From contig CM042686.1 of NCBI GenBank assembly GCA_023614405.1, forward strand, positions 468,442,740 through 468,506,739: a DNA stretch of 64,000 bases. The letters run 5' to 3'. The notes under the pieces are model-generated. The model was not told the DNA's origin. It ran no database searches and worked only from the letters and a program-made list of their open reading frames with translations. Origin of the DNA: Avena insularis. Lineage: Eukaryota; Streptophyta; Magnoliopsida; Poales; Poaceae. The translations under genes were made by a program, and so were the position numbers. Of the stretch, positions 33,708 to 45,499 are shown piece by piece (position 1 is the stretch's first letter; each line of letters starts with the position of its first letter).

Positions 33708-35403
33708 ATGAAGGCAGGGGCCTCCTCGCCGTGGTGGTGGCGGTGCTGCTGCGCGGCACGGCGGCGGCGCCGCCCCGCAAGCCGGTGGACGTGCCATTCG
33801 AGAAGAACAACGTCCCGACGTGGGCGGATGACCATATCCACTACTTGAACGGCGGGCAGGAGGTGCAGCTGTCCCTAGACAAGACCACCGGCACGGGCTT
33901 CCAGACCCGGGGCTCCTACCTCTTCGGCCACTTCAGTATGCAAATCAAGCTCGTCGGCGGCGACTCCGCCGGCACCGTCACAGCCTTTTACGTACGCATC
34001 ATATTCTCTCACAGCTGCATTGCGCATCTCCTTTTCATTCTTGTGCAGTATGTATGCTTGCTCTGTCTTTTGTTGGCGCTAACGGAATTGACCGGTTCTT
34101 TTGTCTGGCGGATGGATTGCAGCTGTCATCACAGAACTCGGAGCACGACGAGATCGACTTCGAGTTTTTGGGGAACAGGACCGGCGAGCCCTACATACTA
34201 CAGACGAACGTGTTCTCCAGTGGAAAGGGCGATCGGGAGCAGAGGATCTACCTCTGGTTCGACCCAACCAAGGACTACCACTCCTACTCCATCCTCTGGA
34301 ACCTCTACATGATTGTGTAACTAATGACCTCTCCCTCAGTTTATTGCTACTGTTGGTACTCTCTGAGTAGTACTGGTTGCTACCGGAAAAAGGGATTTAA
34401 TTCTTGTTTTTGTTTCTCAATATATGTAAAGAATCGAGCTTGTCACTAAGCACTACAGGTAGTGATTTAATGATGGCTAGAATATCATTTTAGAGAAGGT
34501 ATGGTTGGAATATTTGAGACACAGGAAGAATGAAACTAGTACCAGCAGTAGATTTACCGTTAAGATTAAACCATGTCCGAGTAATGTGAGAGAAAAATAA
34601 AGGCTTCATCTGAATTTATTAGTAGTACTAGTCCGTAGTACTAGCCAAAAGCATAATGTCCGAAGCTATCACAACACCCAAGATCGCACGCATGTGCAGT
34701 AGATGACCGGCGCGTGTACATGTCCCGAACAAAGAAGTTGAAATACTACTCCTAGGTCCTACCCACAGGGTCCGGACTCACTGCTCTAGAAAAGGCAATG
34801 CTGCCATAGCTCCATAGGCTCGTGGCACGTGCAATACAGAGGGGAGCACTTCACTGCACTGTCCATGTACCTGCATACATATTACCACTGCAAAAGTTGT
34901 CGACGGACAGGATATCTGAAATATTGCCACGTCATAGATTTATTTAGCATTCCCAACATGCAAAGAGAAATCAAAACCCTGATGTGATGTGACATTTGGG
35001 CAGGTTCTTCGTGGACGACACACCGATCCGGGTGTTCAAGAACAGCAAGGACCTAGGGGTGCGCTACCCGTTCGACCAGCCGATGAAGCTCTACTTAAGC
35101 CTGTGGAACGGCGACGATTGGGCTACCCGCGGCGGGCAAGAGAAGACGGACTGGTCCAAGGCGCCTTTCGTCGCCTCCTTCCGGGGCTTCTACATCGACG
35201 GCTGCGAGGCCTCCGCCGAGGCCAAGGTTTGCGCCACCCAGGGCGCCCGCTGGTGGGACCAGAAGGAGTTCCAAGACCTCGACGGCAAGCAGTACGGCCG
35301 CCTCGCCTGGGTTAGGAAGGAGCACACCATCTACAACTACTGCACCGACCGCGAACGCTACGCCACCATGTCGCCCGAGTGCAAGCGCGACCGCGACGTT
35401 TGA
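33708..35403 (+). CDS. Xyloglucan endotransglucosylase/hydrolase (start codon out of frame)
   Basis: Three exons: up to 33991, 34123-34316 and 35004-35403, all with GT-AG introns (131 and 687 bp). Joined, they encode a GH16 XTH of about 300 residues: a hydrophobic leader ([10 protein letters not shown]), [20 protein letters not shown], the catalytic motif [10 protein letters not shown] (nucleophile Glu at 34150-34152, acid/base Glu at 34162-34164) followed by an NRT glycosylation site, [20 protein letters not shown] across intron 2, and a C-terminal XET domain with paired Cys ([18 protein letters not shown]). XTHs cut and rejoin xyloglucan in the cell wall. The conserved frame has no ATG before the leader: the only suitable ATG (33708) is out of frame by one base and the open frame starts at a non-ATG. 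It is therefore either a recent pseudogene or a sequence error. The core looks intact. Confidence 0.88.
34317..35003 (+). other. XTH intron 2 (687 bp)
   Basis: Donor GTAACT at 34317 and acceptor GGGCAG at 35003 restore the frame NLYMI-VFFVDD. The intron is AT-rich and holds no second gene or complete transposon that I can recognise. Confidence 0.85.
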
Positions 35404-35539
35404 GCACAACACACCAAGCTTCCGCGCGTGCTGCACGTGTACTATCGACGATGATATAGTTTGTCTGTACCACTGGTCGCGATGCGACTGATGAGCATCG
35501 CCATTTGTGTATCATCATGTGTGCTTCGTTATTTTGATT

Positions 35540-35726
35540 TGTTGGAATAGCTAATATTGTGTTCGTGCTGTATACGGTACGTGTGCGTGTTGTATACCGA
35601 AACTCTTCTAGTCGCGTTTGTATAGGACTTCTCTAGAGTTTCGGTCACGCTTCTACCACTATATATGTACACCCTATGGGATCAATGAAATCGTCTTGAA
35701 GCTCAATCAACTCTTTCTAGTTTACA
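35540..35726 (+). repeat. 5' LTR of the small Copia element
   Basis: It starts TGTTGGAATAGC and ends TAGTTTACA, with TG...CA ends. TATATATG at 35660 and AATGAAATCG at 35685 are possible promoter and polyadenylation signals. The primer site TGGTATCAGCTACTG (35727-35741) follows directly. Confidence 0.8.
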
Positions 35727-35860
35727 TGGTATCAGCTACTGAGTCCTCCTCCTAGGCCTTGTTTCCGCACGCCCTCTCTAAACCCTAGCCACCGCCTCAA
35801 GTCGTCGTCGTCGCATCTCGTCGCCGCCGTCCTTAGACGCCGCCACCTCCTCCTCCCACC

Positions 35861-36540
35861 ATGAGTGACTCATCTCGCTCCTCCGCGTCGAACCCCTTCG
35901 GGAGTCCTCTCACCGCTGTCGCCGTCTCCTCTGCCACCCTCCATATGCTTGCCATCCGCAACCACGTCGACGAGGTCCTCGATGTCAAGATCCCAACTAC
36001 ACCACCTGGAGCACCCTCTTCATGGTCTACTTCCGCAAGTTCGGCCTCCAAGACCACATCGACGGCACCACTGATGCTCGCGATCGCGTAAACGACATTG
36101 AGTGGATGCGCATCGACCACACCAATGTCTCTTGGTTCTACAACACCATCTCCAAGGACATTCGTGACATGATCATCCGCCCCTCGGACTTGGCGTACAG
36201 CTGCTGGGCCACCATCTACAATCTCTTCCTCGACAACAGCTGCCAACACGCAGTAAGCTGCTCTAGGACGATCGCTCCATCTCGGAGTATTGTCGCCAAC
36301 TCAAGATGTTGGCCGACACACTACGTGACATCGGCTCCCCCATCTTCGATCAACAGCTCGTCGTCAACATTCTTCGCGGAATACATGCAGAATTCGGCCA
36401 CACCGTCGCCATCCTCAACGTTCAGCCCAAGAACTTCCTCGGTACCCGCTCGTACTTGGAAAACGAGGAGCGTCGCCTCGCTGATCTCACCAAGCGCGCC
36501 TCCATGCATGTGCTCATGGCGGTCCTGCAGCAGGGAGAAT
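35861..36540 (+). pseudogene. Copia gag (UBN2-type), frameshifted
   Basis: From an ATG at 35861 the start reads MSDSSRSSASNPFGSPL. Three frames must be combined to follow it: 35861-36020, 36022-36250 (FRKFGLQDHIDGTTDARDRV, WFYNTISKDIRDMIIRPSDL) and 36306-36530 (MLADTLRDIGSPIFDQQLVV, LRGIHAEFGHTVAILNVQPK). The order matches the UBN2 gag domain of plant Copia elements. At least two indels disrupt it, and the zinc knuckle is missing. Confidence 0.78.
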
Positions 36541-36773
36541 ATCATTTTGCGGCCCGAAAGTTGGGGTGTCCAGGCAACGCGGTATCCAAGTTCTCTGAAA
36601 TCATCCCCCATGACTACAGTTGGTGTGCCAAATACTTAGAGGGTCTTTTCGGCACGAATTCAACTTTACGTTTCAATACAAAAAATCAGGCTAAGGGCCG
36701 TCAAGTTGCCCCTCCCCCTGTCAGTTCTCGCTGTTATGTCTCTCCTATCGCTCCCGTCGCTTAGGTGTCAATT

Positions 36774-37030
36774 AGGCTTGCAGTGTTGGCGCCTGCATCC
36801 ATTACGCGTCTTCCTCTTCCCAGGAGCGGCAATCTGTGGGGCGTCGCAGCCATGGCACGGAGCTAGGACGTGGACAACCCTGCTCGGCCCAGCTCTCCTC
36901 CCTGTAGGCTTGCAGCGTTGGCACCTGCATCCATTACGCGTCTTCTTCCCCGGAGCGGCAATCCGTGGTCGCAGCCATGGCGCAAAGCTGGGACGTGACG
37001 AAGCTGCTCGGCCCTGCTCTCCTCCCCATC
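36774..37030 (+). repeat. Two-copy tandem duplication, about 130 bp
   Basis: Sequence beginning AGGCTTGCAGTGTTGGC at 36774 recurs as AGGCTTGCAGCGTTGGC at 36906, each copy running through CATCCATTACGCGTCTTC and GCAGCCATGGC to CTCTCCTCCC. Copies differ by small indels. No coding frame is conserved. Confidence 0.8.
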
Positions 37031-38016
37031 CCGAGTCGAAGCTCGCCCTCATCGTGGACGCATCCATGGCACGGTGCGGCGACAAGAATTGGTTCCCGAT
37101 GAGATCTATCACATTGTCGACCATGCTCGGTTCTGTTTTCCTCGTCTAGAATCTGAGCTCGCCGTCGTCGTGGTTGCACCCGCACCAATTATGCCACCTC
37201 TATCGAGGTCTCTGTGGTAGCTCAAGTTCTGCCATGTTGGGCCTGTAAGGGTTCTATTGTGTATGCATGAAGAATAATTGTAACAAAGGCCTGAAAATCT
37301 TGGGGCGATATCGCATATCGGAAGTATATGACGATTGCATTGAGTTCACCGACCCCTAGGCTGAATTTTGTGCTAAAAATAGAATTTGCCTTGATGATCT
37401 TCTCGTCGTCCATGTCAAGGTGATGAGGCACTATATCAAGCTAATTATTGAGGTGGTCACCGGTCCGACAGAGGAAACAGGAGGATGCGGAAGACGACAA
37501 CGACGAGCAGCACGAGGAGGACGAAGACGAGAGCGTTGGCTCTGTAATGTCGGTTATAGCACAGAACTTCTAAATAAATCATCAGAATTTAAATTTCAAG
37601 AATACATGCTCAGAAACTTTTATGTTGTTGTATGTTAAACTAGCAAATCTCTTTTGTTCAAATCTCTTGGGTTGTACCAACTTCATTGTGTTTAATTATG
37701 AAAGACAAAATATAAATGATTTCTCTCAATTTCTCGCATAGAAAAATGCACAGCTAATTTCATATTCTCGCAGGAACTGGCCCCACTTGTTGAACCGGCG
37801 GCACTACCACGATCTCCACGTAACCACGGTGAGTTCTCGAACCGAAAGTTGCAGTTACCACGTTTCTTCTATACTCATTCCTCTTCCTTAGTCATTCCTC
37901 TACAGTTTTTCCTGGGCGCTTCTTCTTCCTCTGTTCTGGAACCGTCGATTCATCTCCTTCTTCCTCTCACAGGCAGTTCCTTGCAGGCATTTTCTTTCAC
38001 CCATTTCCTTGCAGGC
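37031..38016. other. Unassigned sequence with degenerate coding-like pieces
   Basis: A minus-strand open frame (37222-37431, start MPHHLDMDDEKIIKANSIFS) and a plus-strand acidic tract near 37480-37560 (EDAEDDNDEQHEEDEDES) look like coding remnants but match no family I recognise. A sequence CTACCACGATCTCCACGT at 37803 is shared in part with GCTACCACGATCTCCACC at 44145, on the other side of the neighbouring broken gene. Positions 37840-38016 probably form the 5' UTR of the exonuclease gene. Confidence 0.35.
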
Positions 38017-38858
38017 ATGGACGATGGGAAACACACAATAGAGACGCACAAGGTCCCTGCCCATGGCACCATGACTTTGACAGTGGTGTACACAAATGAT
38101 GCAGCGACCGTGGAGACAACTCTCGCCAGGTTTGAGCAATTGCTTGAGAAAGAGAAGCACAAGTTTGTGGGGATAGACTTGGAGTACACCCGTGCAAATA
38201 AGCGAAAAAGTCCTCCACAAGAGATCGCTGTCGTGCAAATCGCCATACATGAGGATGTCCTCATTTACCACTTCTGCAGGTATATGAAATTTAAATTTGA
38301 GATCACCACTTCTACATCTCTCGTTCCCTTACATCCTTCGAACCATCTAAGTGCAGGAGTAAACCAACTGAGATGCATTGTCCGGTTCTGGTCGAGTTCT
38401 TGTGTAGGAAAGGGATAACCTTCACTAGCGTGGATATCACAAATGACACAAATATGCTTTCTTGTGCGTTGATAAAAATCCTAGATGGGCAGCACATCGA
38501 CATCCAAAATCTGTACAAGATCAAACCATACCCTGCGAAGGATGGCATGGGTGATCTGGCAGCGGAAATCATTGATAAATCCTATGAAAAACTGAAGAAA
38601 TTGAAACGACTCGATCACGACTACTGGGAGTGGAAGCCGATGAGCCAGGTGCGCCTTGAGTATGCAGCTAGAGACACCTACATGGCGTCCGAGTTGTATA
38701 GTAAGCTCATTACCATGAAAGATGAGATGGTTAAGGCAGAGTTTTTCGCGAGAGAGTTATGCCCTGGTTGCAAGCTAGCCCAGGAGAAGAACCGCGAGGA
38801 GGATGAAGCGGTTTCGAGACGGCAGGATCTTGGGACGGTGGCGACATCAAGTGGTTGA
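38017..38858 (+). CDS. 3'-5' exonuclease domain protein (DEDDy, WRN-exo-like)
   Basis: Two exons (38017-38279 and 38357-38858) with a 77-bp GT-AG intron encode 254 residues. The exo I motif is FVGIDLEYT (Asp54, Glu56), the exo II region TSVDITNDTNML (probably Asp118) and exo III EYAARDTY (Tyr190, Asp194), so all four metal ligands and the Tyr of the DEDDy group appear to be kept. Between them lie AVVQIAIHEDVLIYHFCR and the RNase D/WRN-type segment LAAEIIDKSYEKLKKLK. The C-terminus is short and charged. Plant genomes carry many small proteins of this kind related to the exonuclease part of Werner helicase; they are presumed to trim nucleic acid, with targets unknown. The start was chosen as the ATG that gives the full domain. 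The ORF could extend upstream to 37849 by readthrough, but that part resembles UTR. Confidence 0.8.
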
Positions 38859-39274
38859 AGGGGAAGCAAGTCAAGGACGACAACAAGTGGTGGTGATACA
38901 TTATGTGTTTGAACTAGATTTTAGTTTCTAGTTTATTATGTGTTTGATACATTTAGTTACTTCAATACAAAATTTCGACCAATTTAACTTGTTGATGTAT
39001 TTCTTGACAACTATAATATAATCGAGCACTAGAAATATTTTGTAGTGTGCATGAGCATGATCAGTAAATATAATTGAACACTAGAAACTTTAAGGCACTC
39101 CATATAAAGGAGTAGATTAATATAGAAGGTTCACCAGAGATACCACGGATATATTGTATGCCACACACAGGTAATAATTAACTAGAACAAAATAAAAGGA
39201 GAGGCTACAGCACCAGGCCGGGACTTGGAGACGCCTAGCAGGGCAGGGGTTTATCAGCAGGAGGCAGCGACAGC
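38859..39274. other. AT-rich region between convergent genes
   Basis: This separates the stop of the exonuclease gene from the last open frame of the broken minus-strand gene. It should contain the 3' ends of both. No transposon or ORF is evident. Confidence 0.5.
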
Positions 39275-42200
39275 CTAGTCGATGGGATACAGGCCAGTCG
39301 TGACATACTTCGAGAGGAATTTGCCGTAGGCTGAGTGCCGCGCCAAGGTAATTGGCCTATAGCTTCTGCCTCCGCCTCTGCCAGTGCCCTCCGTGTGCTG
39401 GATCATGCTGTTGAGGTCCATGTTGATTGCTACGCCCTGAGAATGGGCGAGCTCTCCCCTACGGTGGAAGCGGATTAGCCCACAGTAGCCTCGGCCATGC
39501 GACTCTTGTTGTCCCTGGATACCTTGCTATCGTCCACTTCATCATCATCCTCCTATTGATTTTTAAGAACATAACTTAGAACGCATACATATGATTGAAT
39601 TGTATTACAACTCAAGAATTGACAATATGTATATGTAAGACAATATATCCGTGGATATCAAAGATAAAGCATCTCAGCAATAGTTTGATCGGTTCATATA
39701 TCATTTCATCTCAACACAATGACAAATAATTGCATCAGAGTGAATGTAGAATAAATCTAGGGGCCTCATAAGTTTCTTCAAGGATGGAGTCAGTGAACCA
39801 AGTAACAATTGCACAACCTGTAATGTTGTTGTACATCACCCCAGGTTCACTATTAATCCCTGAAAAAATCTGACACCAATGTGTCTGCCTCTCTTTTGGG
39901 ACAAATTTGAATCATTGGCCACAATAAGAAATTGAAATATAATCGTACAAAACATTATTCAAGGATATACATAGTCAGGTACAAAAACAAGCCTAAATAT
40001 TGTAATTATAAATAAAAAACCAAACAATTAATCTTCAGGTACATATTAAAAATACTTATGATCAAAACCATTCATATACATATGCATCATACCAATCATT
40101 AAAAGATCAGAAATAATTCAAGGATCATATATGTAGTTCCATATGAGAATAAATCTAGGACCTCATAATTTGTTTCAGAGATGGAGTTGGCGAACCAAAG
40201 TACCAACAGCACAACCTATATTGTTTGTGTGCATTACTGTCTCAGGTTCACCAACCCATCCCTAAAACACGACACCATCATACGTGTCTCCCCTTGAACT
40301 CTTTTGGGGAAAATTTCAATCATCGGCCTCGGTGACAAACTAAAATGTAATTCTTATACAGTGAATGCATGTAATAGATAATTTGAGTATCATAGTTCTA
40401 TGAATGTAGAATAAAGATTAAGGCCTCATAAGTTTATTCAGGGACGGCGTGAGTGAACCAAGTAACAATTGTACAACCTATATTGTTCTTATACATCGCC
40501 TCAGGTTCACTAACTCGTCCCTAAAAAAATCTGACACCAATGTCTCTGCCTCTCTTTTGGGACAAATTTGAATCATTGGCCACAATAAGAAATTGAAATG
40601 TAATCGTACAAAACTTTATTCAGGGATATACATAGTCAGGTACAAAAACAAGCCTAAATATTGTAATTATAAATAAAAAACCAAACAATTAATCTTCAGG
40701 TACATGTTAAAAATACTTATGATCAAAACCATTCATATACATATGCATCATACCAATCATTAAAAGATCAGAAACAATTCAAGGATCATATATATAGTTC
40801 CATATGAGAATAAATCTAGGGCCTCATAAGTTTCTTCAAGGATGGAGTCAGTGAACCAAGTAACAATTGCACAACCTGTAATGTTGTTGTACATCGCCCC
40901 AGGTTCACTATTAATCCCTGAAAAAATCTGACACCAATGTGTCTGCCTCTCTTTTGGGACAAATTTGAATCATTGGCCACAATAAGAAATTGAAATGTAA
41001 TCGTACAAAACATTATTCAGGGATATACATAGTCAGGTACAAAAACAAGCCTAAATATTGTAATTATAAATAAAAAACTAAACAATTAATCTTCAGGTAC
41101 ATATTAAAAATACTTATGATCAAAACCATTCATATACATATGCATCATACCAATCATTAAAAGATCAGAAATAATTCAAGGATCATATATGTAGTTCCAT
41201 ATGAGAATAAATCTAGGGCCTCATAATTTGTTTCAGAGATGGAGTTGGCGAACCAAAGTACCAACAGCACAACCTATATTGTTTGTGTGCATTACTGTCT
41301 CAGGTTCACCAACCCATCCCTAAAACACGATACCATCATACGTGTCTCCCCTTGAACTCTTTTGGGGCAAATTTCAATCATCGGCCTCGGTGACAAACTA
41401 AAATGTAATTCTTATACAGTGAATGCATGTAATAGATAATTCGAGTATCATAGTTCTATGAATGTAGAATAAAGATTAAGTCCTCATAAGTTTATTCAGG
41501 GACGGCGTGAGTGAACCAAGTAACAATTGCACAACCTATATTGTTCTTATACATCGCCCTAGGTTCACTAACTCGTCCCTAAAAAAATCTGACACCAATG
41601 TCTCTGCCTCTCTTTTGGGACAAATTTGAATCATTGGCCACAATAAGAAATTGAAATATAATCGTACAAAACTTTATTCAGGGATATACATAGTCAGGTA
41701 CAAAAACAATCCTAAATATTGTAATTATAAATAAAAAACCAAACAATTAATCTTCAGGTACATGTTAAAAAATACTTATGATCAAAACCATTCATATACA
41801 TATGCATCATACCAATCATTAAAAGATCAGAAACAATTTAAGGATCATATATGTAGTTCCATATGAGAATAAATCTAGGGCCTCATAATTTGTTTCAGAG
41901 ATGGAGTTGGAGAACCAAAGTACCAACAGCATAACCTATATTGTTTGTCTGCATTGATGCATCAGGTTCACCAACCCATCCCTAAAACACGACACCATCA
42001 TACGTATCTCCCCTTGAACTCTTTTGGGGAAAATTTCAATCATCGGCCTTGGTGACAAACTAAAATGTAATTCTTATATACTATGAATGCATGAAATAGA
42101 TAATTCGAATATCATAGTTCTATGAATGTAGAATAAAGATTGCGGCCTCATAAGTTTATTCAGGGATGGCATGAGCGAACCAAGTAACAATTGCACAGCT

Positions 42201-43954
42201 TATATTAATCTTGTACATGGTCCCAGGTTCGCTCACTCATCCCTGAAAAAATCTGACACCAATGTGTCTGCCTCTCTTTGGGGCAAATTTGAATCATTGG
42301 CCATAATAAGAAATTGAAATGTAATCGTACAAAACAATATTCAGGGATATACGTGAGTACAAAACAAGCCTAAATATTGTAATTATAAATAAAAAACCAA
42401 ACAATTAATCTTCAGGTACATGTTAAAAATACTTATGATGAAAACCATTCATATACATATGCATCATACCAATCATAAAAAATCAGAAACAATTCAAGGA
42501 TTATATATGTAGTTCCATATGAGAATAAATCAAGGGCCTCATAATTTGTTTCAGAGATAGAGTTGGAGAACCAAAGTACCAACAGCACAACCTATATTGT
42601 TTGTGTGCATTGCTGCCTCAGGTTCACCAACCCATCCCTAAAACACGACACCATCATACGTGTCTCCCCTTGAACTCTTTTGGAGCAAATTTCAATCATC
42701 GGCCTCTGTGACAAACTAAAATGTAATTCTTATACACTATGAATGCATGGAATAGATAATTCAGATATCGTAGTTCTATGAATGTAGAATAAAGTTTGCA
42801 GTGTTATAAGTTTCTATAGAGATGGTGTAAGGGAACCAAGTAACAAGTGCACAGCTTATATTGATCTTGTACATGGCCCCAGGTTTGCTCACTCATCCCT
42901 GAAAAAATCTGACACCAATGTGTCTGCCTCTCTTTGGGGCAAATTTGAATAATTGGCCACAATGAGAAATTGAAATGTAATCATACAAAACAATATTCAG
43001 GGATATACAAATGCATCATACAACGCATTCATAGATCAGAAACAATACAAATATTATATATTTAGGTTCCATATGAGAGAAAAATTAGGGCCTTATTTTT
43101 TTCAGCGATGGAGCTGGAGAACCAAAATACCAACAGCACAAACTATATTGTTTATGTGCATTGCTGCCTCGGGTGCACTAACCATCCCTAAGAAAACGAC
43201 ACCATCAGATGCCCTTGCACTATTTTGGGGCAAAATTGAATCATTGGGCTCAGTAAGGAATAGAAATGTAATGTTATAGGCCTGTTGTGTATCGAAATCA
43301 ACACTCAGCTAGCAAACTCAACTAGATGGCAGATGAGCAGATTGGGGTTTTGTGACTAGACGGATTGGGGTTTTGTGACTAGATGGCAGATGCATCAATC
43401 AACCGATTGAACCATATATATACTACCCTACTTCAAGAGCAAAAGAATTTGTACACGATTGAGAAAATCCTATGTATGAACAGTCAAAATTGCGGCTGCG
43501 ACTAGAGAAGCTAGCAATGTAGTACCTCGGACTCCTCATCAGGGACCTCCTCCTCGAACTCATCATTCTCCGCGATTGCGTCAAAGATTTTTTGTACGGT
43601 GATGGGGTCGTTGATGTAGATCACCGGAGTGCCTCCGCCTGCCGCCTGCCCCCCATCCAGATCTGCCGCTGGCACCACGACATTGTCGGCCACCTGCTGC
43701 TCGGCGGTGACGGCTACTACCCGCTGCTCGGCAGCGATGGCTACCACCTACTACTTGGCAGCGACGGCTACCACCTTCTTCTCGGCGGCATCGGCTACTG
43801 GCTGGACGGATGAGCTTGCACCCTCGACGGCACGGCGACAAGCAGCGTTCGTGCCTGAAGAAGACGCCCCCGCCTGCTTGGCGACGACCGAGCCATCTGC
43901 TGCTGCTCCTTCAACTGGCTTCACCTCTGGCTCGTCTCCATGCGTACGCTTCAT
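39275..43954 (-). pseudogene. Broken two-exon gene for an acidic protein
   Basis: Exon 1 (43954-43526) starts MKRTHGDEPEVKPVEGAAAD and has Ala/Val-rich near-repeats (VVAVAA, VVAIAAEQR, VVAVTAEQQ) broken by two adjacent TAG codons at 43748-43753. It ends with TPVIYINDPITVQKIFDAIA and an acidic tail. A donor GTACTA follows. An acceptor at 39553-39554 joins in phase to EDDDEVDDSKVSRDNKSRMA and a stop at 39475. A second frame over the same exon stays open to 39275 and reads RFHRRGELAHSQGVAINMDL ... GKFLSKYVTTGLYPID, suggesting the exon once continued there before an indel. I recognise no family. The splice pair is inferred from consensus only. Confidence 0.5.
39740..43260. repeat. Tandem array of fold-back modules in the intron
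   Basis: Alternating units of about 400 and 260 bp repeat across 3.5 kb. Types recur at 39750/40808 (type A), 40147/41207/41866/42522/43070 (B) and 40407/41468/42130/42789 (C), with periods near 1060 and 660 bp. Each unit contains an imperfect inverted repeat, such as GATGGAGTTGGCGAACC with GGTTCACCAACCCATCCC about 45-50 bp away, giving eleven potential hairpins (left arms near 39784, 40181, 40442, 40841, 41238, 41501, 41900, 42162, 42560, 42819 and 43107). It is noncoding. It could be subterminal repeats of a DNA transposon or a local satellite. Confidence 0.8.
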
Positions 43955-44084
43955 GGCACACCAAGGGAAGGAGGTAGTGCAAGCGAGGGAGCTTCGGCGC
44001 GCGTGGCGGGTGTAGATTGGGGTCTTGGGACTAGACAGACTAGGGGAAAGGGCACAAGCTCATGGAAGAAGAAGGTCGAGGGGG

Positions 44085-44092
44085 CTTATAAA
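44085..44092 (-). promoter_or_regulatory. Candidate TATA box of the broken minus-strand gene
   Basis: Minus-strand TTTATAAG lies about 130 bp upstream of the ATG at 43954, a normal plant distance for a TATA box plus a 5' UTR of about 100 bp. Confidence 0.45.
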
Positions 44093-44860
44093 CACCGGAC
44101 CGTTCGTAGTCCTCGAGTGAACACATGTGGTGGGGGGCGGGGGGCTACCACGATCTCCACCCTTTTTTCAAAACAGACACGATCTCCACTTTAGAGCTGC
44201 ATTGAAAACACGCTCATGGCAGACCTCAATTCCACTTCATGCAAGTGGCACATAACCAATTTATAGCAACGTTAGATCTACTCGAGGGGGCCCTTGACTC
44301 ATGGAAGTTACTAGCGGTAGGGCCCAGTTGGAAGTGAGATTGAGAGCGCTGCGTAAAAATGGGATATGTCTTATTAAACTCAAGTGGCAATAAATTGCAG
44401 CACCCCGTCGACAACTGTGCACTCGATGACCCTGTTTCCCTGTGCATGTGTTGTAGTAGCAGTAGTAGGCTTTTCAGACTTGATTCAACTTGACATGACC
44501 GCTTGCCGACTTTTTCCATGGACGGCATCATGTTCCTTCCTGTAGAAGTCTCGCTGAGGGAGACGTCCGTGCTGTCTCACGCTATACCATGAAGGGCACG
44601 ACGTGTGCAACGATCATCGTTGGATCACACAGAATAAACGGTTGGTGTGCACAATCCGCGTAACAACTGTGACAACCAATCAGGGAGTAGCAGACAGAGT
44701 GAGCACAGGTTTGGGATTCTACGAAAGATAGAGAGAGGGGGCAAAACTAAGTAGTACCACATAAAACCAAGGGAAAAACTGAGTAGTATAAAAATGGAAA
44801 GTGTCTTGTACAATGAAATACATCGTGGAATACATCAAATTATGCCAAGATAGATCCACT
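44093..44860. other. Intergenic sequence before the satellite
   Basis: This has no recognisable gene. A minus-strand open frame at 44226-44531 shows no known domain. The segment presumably includes the promoter region of the broken gene at its left and grades into the first satellite unit near 44862. Confidence 0.45.
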
Positions 44861-45499
44861 ACAGTTCATTGGATGTGTGTTCTTCTCATAAACCACCAGT
44901 GTCATTGCATGTCTGTTCTTTTCATGAACCACACCTAGTGTCATTGCATGTATGTTCTTCTAAACAAACCACATAAGTCATTGCATGTCTGTTCTTTTCA
45001 TGATTTCATGAACCACACTCGGTGTCATTGCATGTGTGTTCCTCTAGACAAACCACATAAGGATCCACCAGTGTCATTGCATGTCTGTTCTTCTCACAAA
45101 CCACATAAGGATCCACCAGTGTCATTGCATGTCTGTTCTTTTCATGAACCACACCTAGTGTCCTTGCATGTGTGTTCCTCTAGACAAACCACACAAGGAT
45201 CCACCGGTGTCACTGCATGTCTGTTCTTTTCATGAACCACATAAGGATCCACCAGTGTCATTGGATGTGTGTTCTATTCATGAACCACACCCAGTGTGAT
45301 TGCATGTCTGTTCCTCTAAACAAACCAGATAAGGATCCACCAGTGTCATTGCGTGTCTGTTCTTTTCATGAACCACACCCAGTGTCATTGCATGTGTGTT
45401 CTTCTAAACAAACCACATAAGTCATTGCATGTCTGTTCTTTTCATGAACCACAACTAGTGTCATTGCATGTGTGTTCCTCTAGACAAACCACATAAGGA

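Larger units (their letters stand above)
35540..36740 (+). mobile_element. Truncated Copia element with a 187-bp LTR
   Basis: A 5' LTR (35540-35726) is followed at once by a Copia primer site and a degenerate gag, after which the sequence becomes unrecognisable near 36520-36740. No 3' LTR, protease, integrase or RT is visible. It lies on the plus strand, starting 137 bp after the XTH stop codon, so it may lie in or just beyond the XTH 3' UTR. The right end is approximate. Confidence 0.75.
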
